Below, piece by piece: positions 55,740 through 64,000 of a stretch of 64,000 bases of DNA. The notes under the pieces were generated by a model. That model was not told the origin of the DNA. It worked only from the letters and a program-made list of their open reading frames with translations, and ran no database searches. Made by a program: the position numbers and the translations under genes. The stretch comes from Periplaneta americana (taxonomy: Eukaryota > Arthropoda > Insecta > Blattodea > Blattidae), in the NCBI RefSeq assembly GCF_040183065.1, contig NC_091118.1, positions 212,700,529-212,764,528 of the forward strand, in the 5' to 3' direction. Numbering within the stretch: position 1 is the stretch's first letter; every line of letters begins with the position of its first letter.

Positions 55740-56879
55740 AGCTATTCCATCTCAAATCGACCGAAATACAGAGAAAATTGACCTTGCAATTTTTAAATAC
55801 AATGAAACTTTTTCTGTCCGTTGACAACTGTGATACAATGCTTTGTGCAAAGTTTGAGGCATCAGAACTTCATAGTGTTTAAATTAAAAATATTTAAATT
55901 TATCGTATTTTCATAAAATTAGCAACTTTAAACTGTTGTGGCTCCGAAACCCTTTCACCCAATGATCAAAATCATGGTTTATTTTGATGCTGAGAAATTA
56001 AAGTTTATATTGACATGTAAACAGTTTTTCTTACTTTTTATGGAAATGGATAAATTTAGATTTTTCTTCATTAAGACGCCTTTGGCCACGAAAAAATATT
56101 TTAAAAATATATGGTTAGATTCCGCATTGAAAGTACAAATAAAAACATATTTTTTACTGATGGTATGTTGATAAGAAAGTATTGAAAATATCAAATAAAT
56201 GAAATAAATAGTACGCGCGTGAACTAACCAGCTGACTGTGAGGCGGGAGATAGCCGAGGGAAGCAAGGCCAGGAGACAAACACGTGATGTGTCGTCTAGC
56301 AGTCATGGCTGTGCTAGCTTTATCACAAGTTTTCATAAACACAGGAGTAAAATGACGCCCAACGCTCGCTTATCTTCAGCTCTCGGCCAGTGCGTGCGGT
56401 ACTGCGCCGTTCAAGTCTAGGCGTGTGAAAATAATCTATTTAATACCCTCGAAATTTATTGCCACTAAGCAAACAATGCCGAATCCCTCTTAATAATGCA
56501 AGGTTTTTTCTCAATATTTTTTTACATTTTTACAAATGGCCAAAAAGCCTAAAAGTAAGTAAAATCAGATTATCTGTCTCTCTGTGTACAATAAAAATAA
56601 GGATTACTTCTTAACATAACCTATCGAATGTCAGCTTCAAAATAAGCTCTCGTTCAATGTTCTGCAGTAAATGGTTCCAGAGTTCTGAGCGCTGAAAGAG
56701 GCTTGTTTTTATAAAATACGCTAAATTTGTCGCTCAATAATACGAAAACCGTTTGACTTTGGATAGTATATTTTTGAAAATGCACTCCCCTCAGCAGCTT
56801 GTATAAGTAGGGAAAAAATTAGAGTATAAAAAAATGCGAGGTTTTTTACTGATCGATTTCATATGGAATAGCCCGTACA
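55739..56879. mobile_element. Possible DNA transposon with short inverted ends
   Basis: GAGCTATTCCATCTCAAATC near 55739 faces GATTTCATATGGAATAGCCC near 56856-56873. The two match in inverted sense over about 20 bases, extending to GTACG on the outside. The interior has no transposase motif, so the element class is unknown. Confidence 0.4.
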
Positions 56880-57692
56880 TATCAGCCAGAAGCTCAATGA
56901 TAGGTAATGGTTAAGTTACATGATTATTCCTATTATTGACAGTCATATTTTGTTTATTGATAGTGACTTTGGCTGCCAAACAGGAGTTAACGTTGACATT
57001 AAAATTTTGGTCCATATCGGTTGAATAGGACGTCTCTAAATAAGTGAAACCAAACCAAGGAAAACTTACAGTCAATTAATTATCTTTAATTATTTGAGAT
57101 ATTGAGGTCTCAGCCTTGAGATTGTAGTTTATGTTTTAAATAAATGTATACTAAAGGATACTCTTATTATTACACACGTTTCCTTTCATTGTTGCGTCAC
57201 GATTAAATGTGGACTCCAACCTTCAGCTAGCAGCGCATGACATCAAAGAAAGCGGCAGGAAATAAAAATGTATAAAGAAAAGTGAGTCATTTATTTATAA
57301 ACTTTGTAGACTGGTTTACGATTCTTGGTTTTGATGTAGCTCAGACTGATCTTTGAAGGCACTGCGTATCAAACAAAACACGGTTTCATTACAACATTAT
57401 ATCAAAAGGCATTTTACTGCTCGATTTGTTTATAAAATTACATTTTTACAGTTCAATTTTTTCGAACAGCTATCAGTTTACGCTTATAAGTGCTCCTCTG
57501 ATCGACCTGCTTAACTTTTACCAATAATTTTCGCATTATTATTGTTAAAACTTGACTGACAAAAGAACTACAAGCACAAGACGAATACAAAAGATCAGCT
57601 GTTAGTAACAACTGCAGGATTAAAAGCTTGATTATAAGATTATCGAAAAACTGACCATTCAGCTGGCGTTCACGTTTAGTGCCCGACCTTAA
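56880..57692. other. Anonymous sequence
   Basis: No feature recognised. Confidence 0.4.
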
Positions 57693-58784
57693 GGCCCATA
57701 ACACACTTGCAGAGTTTTCGCTAGCGAGAATGTGTTGCGAGAAAATTCAAAGATTGATAACATGGATTCAAATGGACGTCCACACACTGGAAGAGATTCT
57801 CGTTCGAGGCAAAAACCTCGCGCGAGTTTCTCGCTGGAATCAGTAGCTCAGCGAATTTTCTTGACACATTTATCAAAGATGTTTGACATTTATACTCTTA
57901 GGGTGCTATCCATAAACATTTCGCAGCACGCGCTACGAGCGTACTAAGCTAGCCCCGGCTAACCACTGGTTACTAGTACAGAATTCAAATCATATCCTAT
58001 CGCTAACACTGGTTTATGAATACGAAAAACGCTGATCATCTACCGGAAACCCGCTCTAAAAATGTCTATGAATATGGCCCTTTATGACGATTGAATGTAG
58101 AAAAAGATATCACAGGTGGCGATGAATTGTATTGTTTTTATTTGAAAATGAGGAAAGATGGCTGATAATTGCAGTCAGAAATTTATCGAACTTGTACGAT
58201 ATCACCCGTAGGCCTATTATATGATACACGGGATGAAAACTATAAAAACACGAAACTTAAAGACGAAATCTGGAGACAAATATCAGATTATCTGAAAATA
58301 AATAGGACTGTATTTTATTTTGATGATTTAATAGTATTAATTAAACATTTGAAATAATGTATGTATATGTCTTAACAGTTTACATAATTTTAATCAGAAC
58401 ATAGCAAAGAATCCTCTGTCAATAACACCTAAACGTATCATCATTCAAATCGAAACCAGTGTCCAAAACTCGCCCTTATTTTCGTAAGATACAATGTGAT
58501 TTTCAGATATTTCCGGCTTTAATTTTAGGCCTACTTTTTCTTTTCATTAACAAAATATGTTCATGTAACTCCATTTCCTCATCATCTGAATACTCAGATT
58601 CAACATAGCATTCGTACGTAATTTGTAAAGTACGACAATATACGTAAATACATAACCTATAACATTTCCCCCAACGAGTGATTACTATAATCAGGAAAAT
58701 GCTTTCTGCATGAAGGCAGTGCATAGATGATCATAGCGAGGTGTGATCTGTGATAGCGAAAACTCTTCAAGTGTGTTACGGGCC
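57693..58784. mobile_element. PIF/Harbinger derivative with TAA target duplication
   Basis: The ends GGCCCATAACACACTTGCAG and the complement of GGCCCGTAACACACTTGAAG lie between TAA at 57690-57692 and 58785-58787. Inside are a MADF-like remnant on plus (58158-58330) and an acidic N-terminal-like segment on minus (58503-58640). The two-gene, opposite-strand layout is typical of animal Harbingers, which encode a transposase and a Myb/MADF-type partner. Confidence 0.85.
58158..58357 (+). pseudogene. MADF-domain remnant of Harbinger accessory protein
   Basis: From the ATG near 58158 it reads MADNCSQKFIELVRYHP, hits TAG, and goes on one frame over with LLYDTRDENYKNTKLKDEIW and RQISDYLKIN. FIELVRxHPxLYD...W..I is the MADF DNA-binding pattern. 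Only the first half of the domain is left. Confidence 0.75.
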
Positions 58785-58787
58785 TAA

Positions 58788-59019
58788 CTGTCATGTCACG
58801 TGACAGAGTAGTGATCCGCGCCGATGGCTACTCGATGCTGAGTGAACAATCCTTCGCGCGCCCGCGCTTTCACGGCTTACGGCTAGTCCACGTAACCAGT
58901 TGCTAAGCCTCCCGCCTCCACGCGCTGGAGACCGTGTCAGGCGTCAGTGTGAGTTCTACTCTTACAAGATAAGCACGTGTTCTTTAGGCAACGTAATACA
59001 GTGTGTTAATTAAGTTAAT
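58788..59019. other. GC-richer anonymous sequence
   Basis: 58815-58940 is markedly GC-rich compared with its surroundings (CCTTCGCGCGCCCGCGCTTT). It could be the 5' end of the transposon whose coding region starts at 59020, or unrelated host sequence. Confidence 0.35.
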
Positions 59020-59600
59020 ATGGCTCAATTCAGGTATTCTATTCCCCAAAGAGTATTCGTGTATGATTCATACAGAATCGGCTCGTGCTGTAAGGAGATT
59101 GTTTCAAGAGAGATTCCCTGGTGTCGAAGTCCAAACCTGTGAAGTAACGGTTAGCGCGTCTAGCCGCGAAACCAGGTGGCCCGGGTTCGAATCCCGGTCG
59201 GGGCAGGTTACCTGGTTGAGGTTTTCTCCGGGGTTTTCCGTCAACCCGATACGAGCAAATACTGGGTAACTTTCGGTGCTGGACCCCGGACTCATTTCAC
59301 CGGCATTATCACCTTTATATTATTCAGACGCTAAATAACCTAGATGTTGATACAGCGTCGTAAAACAACCCAATAAAATAAATCCAAGTCCAAATCGAAG
59401 TTCGTTTCAAAGATCGGTAAATAAATTTCGAGAAACGGTGAGTGTTCTTGATAAAAAGCGTAGACAGCCACGTACAGACCACAGAAGAAACTCTAGATAA
59501 CATTGGATATGCTTTGAAAACTCCTCCTAGAAAATCACTTCGAAGTCTTTGTCAGCAAATGGGTACTTCCTACGGCTTGGTTTTAACGGATTCTAGATAT
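59020..59600 (+). pseudogene. Mariner-like transposase N-terminus interrupted by a SINE
   Basis: The ATG at 59020 starts MAQFRYSIPQRVFVYDSY. After a one-base shift it reads TESARAVRRLFQERFPGVEV. After the SINE the frame goes on FQRSVNKFRETVSVLDKKRR, then TTEETLDNIGYALKTPPRKS and LRSLCQQMGTSYG. This matches a helix-turn-helix domain common in arthropod mariner-like proteins (DUF4817-type). The catalytic part is absent. Confidence 0.7.
59127..59394 (+). repeat. S1 SINE with 9-bp target duplication
   Basis: AAGTCCAAA at 59127-59135 and 59386-59394 flanks a full-length S1 copy (GTTCGAATCCCGG, GGTTTTCTCCGGGGTTTTCC, GCGTCGTAAAACAACCC). It splits the transposase remnant. Confidence 0.9.
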
Positions 59601-60699
59601 AGCCAAAGAAGATACTGTAATTCTGTGCCCGGGAGGTAAAAGGTCTTAAGTCAATTTTTTGTGAAATTCTGAAAGCGAAAACAATTCTCTAGAATCTGGT
59701 AAAACATCTAAAGTCAAATAAGACTCCTGACTGGATTTATAGAGCGTTACCAAATGTCCTAAGTACTTTTTGAATCGAGCACACACAGAATAAAGGATTT
59801 AAGAATATTTAATACTTTATTCCTTACAAACCATCACCTGTTTACGTTACATCCTTCCCTATTAAAAAGGTCTAACTTGTATTTTAGCCATTTTATCACA
59901 TACTGATGCCCTTTCCTTTTAAAACTTAAAGCACCAGGGTAAACAGTCCTATAATTGTTTAAGACCCATTTTGCATTCCTAATAATTTACATTTCTCATA
60001 TATTTTGACATGAAGATGGTCTTATGTTTATATAGTCCCTTCTACTTAGTTTGGGTTCTAGTCTTAAAAGGGCTTAAGTGCGGCTATTTTTGGAAATAAT
60101 CAAGAAAATTGTTAAATGAGGAACATTACCTATTCTAAAAGAAATATAAACAAATAATATCCAGGAAAAACCTCTTAATTAAAAGAACTCTATAATTGAC
60201 ACCAATTTCAATATTTCTACTGCTCTCCTGAAAAGTATAAAATTTTTACTCAAGATCTTTTTCCTCCCGGCCACAGAATTCATTCTTCCTATATCCAACA
60301 TTGCCAACACATTCTAACAGCTTAGTCAACCAGATTCCTGGGAACCTGCTCCCTGCACGACCTGATCGTCGCCTCAAGAAGAAAAGGCACAGTGATTTAT
60401 TGATGCTTTGAGGAACGTTAATGGAGTCATCCTCTCCACAAGTCTCATATTGTTGAAATGTTAATTATTTCAGCACAATTGGAAGTACCAATGTGCAAAA
60501 ATTGTCAAATAAAAGCAAAAAAATGTTATTGAAGTTAAAAGCCTTTCTTGATATGGGTGAGTGAATCACTATTACTTTACTTTTTAAGTGTTTATTAATG
60601 ATAACTTACGCGACAAACTATACGTAGATTTATTGCGACTTCCGCTTTCTTATAACTTCAAATTTTGATTGTTTCCCTTTTGAATTGGCCCGTCAATAT
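59601..60699. other. Anonymous sequence containing an inverted pair
   Basis: ATTCTGTGCCCGGGAGGTAA near 59620 faces TTTCCTCCCGGCCACAGAAT near 60262, an imperfect inverted pair of about 50 bp and 600 bp apart. This suggests another DNA element, but no transposase is visible. Confidence 0.4.
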
Positions 60700-60832
60700 A
60701 CACGCTTCATCATGAACTTAACCCAGTCAGCCACGATGACATTTGAACAAATGACGACGAAATGAGTCCCAGATCCGATGCCGAAAGTTACCCAGCAATT
60801 CTTCTTTAACTGGTTGAGGAAAATCTCAACTG
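60700..60832 (-). repeat. Diverged S1 SINE body fragment
   Basis: On the minus strand GTTGAGATTTTCCTCAACC, then TTGCTGGGTAACTTTCGG and GGGACTCATTTCGTC match the S1 body. The head is missing where the following hAT element begins. Confidence 0.65.
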
Positions 60833-60839
60833 TATTTTG

Positions 60840-62040
60840 TAAGGAGCGGATTTCTATGTAATTAAATATTATTTTTGCGTGTGATAAAACACAATTAACA
60901 AAATTAAAAATTCCGAATGTCAAGTTTCACGTTTAAAACCCGAATTTTATTTCACATAAAAACACATATTTTCACAAAAAATTTATGTAAATACATATTT
61001 TCAGGAAATATATTAAACTCACAAATCTTGGAGTTTTTTTACTTAAATAAGTTTTTTTACAAGAACTTTTAAATATTTTAAAACTAAATCAATTGTATCA
61101 CTCAGAAATACATTATCTTTCTAAGAATTCTTGGTTACTTGGTGTTTCTAAGCGCTGTGTGGTGTATCCGTGATCCATTTTTGTAATAGTATCGCCTCAA
61201 GTTCTGAGAACTGCTAGGCAGCATATCAGTGTTATTATTAGAGAATAAATTAACATGGACAAGGAGGAGAGATCTTGAAACACATAATTAGGAATGTTTA
61301 TTGTTGCTGAAGATGATTTCATTCCACGCTTTGTTTGTGAAACACAACGGATAAGAGCTCGGGTATAAACATTATTTAATTTAAACAAATCGCCTCTCGT
61401 TCATGCCTATGAAGTGAGGAAATACATCTTGTTGTGATTCCCCGTTATCGGACCATAAGCATAAGCTGCGTAGTGTAGACGTGGTGGCGTCGCTATAGGA
61501 AGTTTTTCTCCGACATTGTCAGTCAGTAGCTAGAAACATTTTTTTACTTTAAGACGTGTGTATATAAGTCTCTTAAGATGCCTAAAATCAAATCGAGTTT
61601 AAGATTGCGTCTACAGCAATATGTAGATGAATTTAAAAACATTTTTACTGCCGACGGAAAAGTGTTATTTTGCCAACCATGTGGTAAATCAGTAAGTGCA
61701 GATCAGAGCTCTCAGGTAACCCAACATTTGTCTGGAAACAAGCACATTGCCGCTGCTTCACGTGTGCATTCACGGCAAAACAGTGGATATAAAAAATGTG
61801 TAAAGTTGCTCAAGTATTGGAGGGTGTGCCTGTAGGTGAAATTGACGGTGTAGGTGTTTGTGACATTGCTCTCTTTAAATATGCACGTCTGACGTCCTGT
61901 GATGTGGAAAGATCGTTTTCACAGTATAAGTCGTTGTTCAGAGATAATGGGCATGCATTTGTGATGGAGAATTTGGAGATGACCTTTGTTGTTCACTGCA
62001 ATTCTCGGCCAACTACTAGCAACTGATACTCAAGTGTGAT
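60840..62040 (+). mobile_element. hAT derivative, internally deleted
   Basis: The left end AAGGAGCGGATTTCTATGTA resembles the TAGGGACCGGATTTTTATGT end at 54173. The right end is not clear. The coding remnant (61578-62026) joins the first and last parts of a transposase of this family. Confidence 0.65.
61578..62026 (+). pseudogene. hAT transposase, N- and C-terminal parts joined by deletion
   Basis: From the ATG at 61578, MPKIKSSLRLRLQQYVDEFK, then FTADGKVLFCQPCGKS and QHLSGNKHIAAAS form a BED-like zinc finger (C-x2-C ... H-x4-H). The frame then shifts to VCDIALFKYARLTSCDVERS and FSQYKSLFRDN, followed by MENLEMTFVVHCN. This is the C-terminal hAT dimerisation region with the SCDVERSFS block that carries the last catalytic Glu. 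The RNase H-like centre is missing. Confidence 0.85.
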
Positions 62041-62094
62041 TGGTGAATATCTAGTAACATTTTTTTTTTCAAGCTAAGTAAGGTATTTTTATCA

Positions 62095-62215
62095 ACAGTA
62101 ATGTCACGAGAGGTTTTGATTTTATCGATAAATCTGCGAGTGGAACACGAGCAGATTTATCTAGAGAAAATCAAAACTCGAGTGGGATTTAATTGACTAT
62201 TACACGATTAGAAGA
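62095..62215. repeat. Hairpin-forming sequence
   Basis: GAGAGGTTTTGATTTTATCG and AGAGAAAATCAAAACTCGAG, and between them GATAAATCTGCGAG and GAGCAGATTTATC, make an imperfect ~100-bp palindrome. The function is unknown. Confidence 0.6.
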
Positions 62216-62235
62216 AAGTATATAAAGATTATAAG

Positions 62236-64000
<1,765 letters not shown>

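Overview
The window looks like a piece of an AT-rich, repeat-dense insect nuclear genome. The host exons are insect-like and split by kilobase introns. The rest is dominated by LINE 3' ends, tRNA-headed SINEs and remnants of Tc1/mariner, Tigger, hAT, PIF/Harbinger, P-like and Helitron DNA transposons. The LINE proteins (several copies carrying [18 protein letters not shown]) remind me of cockroach genomes, most likely Periplaneta americana. That species call is recognition from memory, not a search.

Two host genes can be supported, both on the + strand. The first is the 3' part of the methylthioribose-1-phosphate isomerase gene (MRI1/mtnA, methionine salvage): four exons at 7766-7974, 10065-10273, 11830-11986 and 15132-15265, with a poly(A) signal at 15622. 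Its 5' exons lie upstream of what I can recognise. The second is the start of a Fes/Fer-type non-receptor tyrosine kinase gene: coding exons at 37810-38022 (with the ATG) and 39486-39659, encoding the first 129 residues of the F-BAR region. Its first intron uses a GC donor, and the remaining exons would lie beyond the window or are not recognisable.

Layout: 1-7.7 kb holds a TTAA-flanked satellite-cored element, an R2-like LINE, a foldback element with a Helitron inside, a head-to-head tRNA-SINE dimer and a LINE 3' end. 7.7-15.6 kb is MRI1, with transposons filling its introns and a 93-bp minisatellite. 16-28 kb has SINEs, a mariner inserted in an inverted SINE dimer, LINE fragments, a Tigger with a nested Tc1-like MITE, and a LINE nested in a LINE with both target-site duplications readable. 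28-37 kb is mostly anonymous, with a second R2-like LINE and several tRNA-like SINEs. 37.8-40.4 kb is the Fer start. 40.8-51.4 kb holds a tRNA-containing foldback, a second Helitron, three LINE families, a P-like element with a THAP remnant and a second mariner. 51.8-64 kb holds two Harbinger derivatives, three related hAT elements (the last with a long open transposase running off the end), and a SINE-interrupted transposase gene.

I found no operon-like or defence-like system. The interest lies in datable nested insertions, transposons abutting host splice sites, the GC-AG intron, and element structures such as the TTAA element with a tandem-repeat core, the two-gene Harbinger relic and the twin-primed LINE. 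No true tRNA, rRNA or CRISPR locus is seen; all tRNA-like sequences belong to dispersed repeats.
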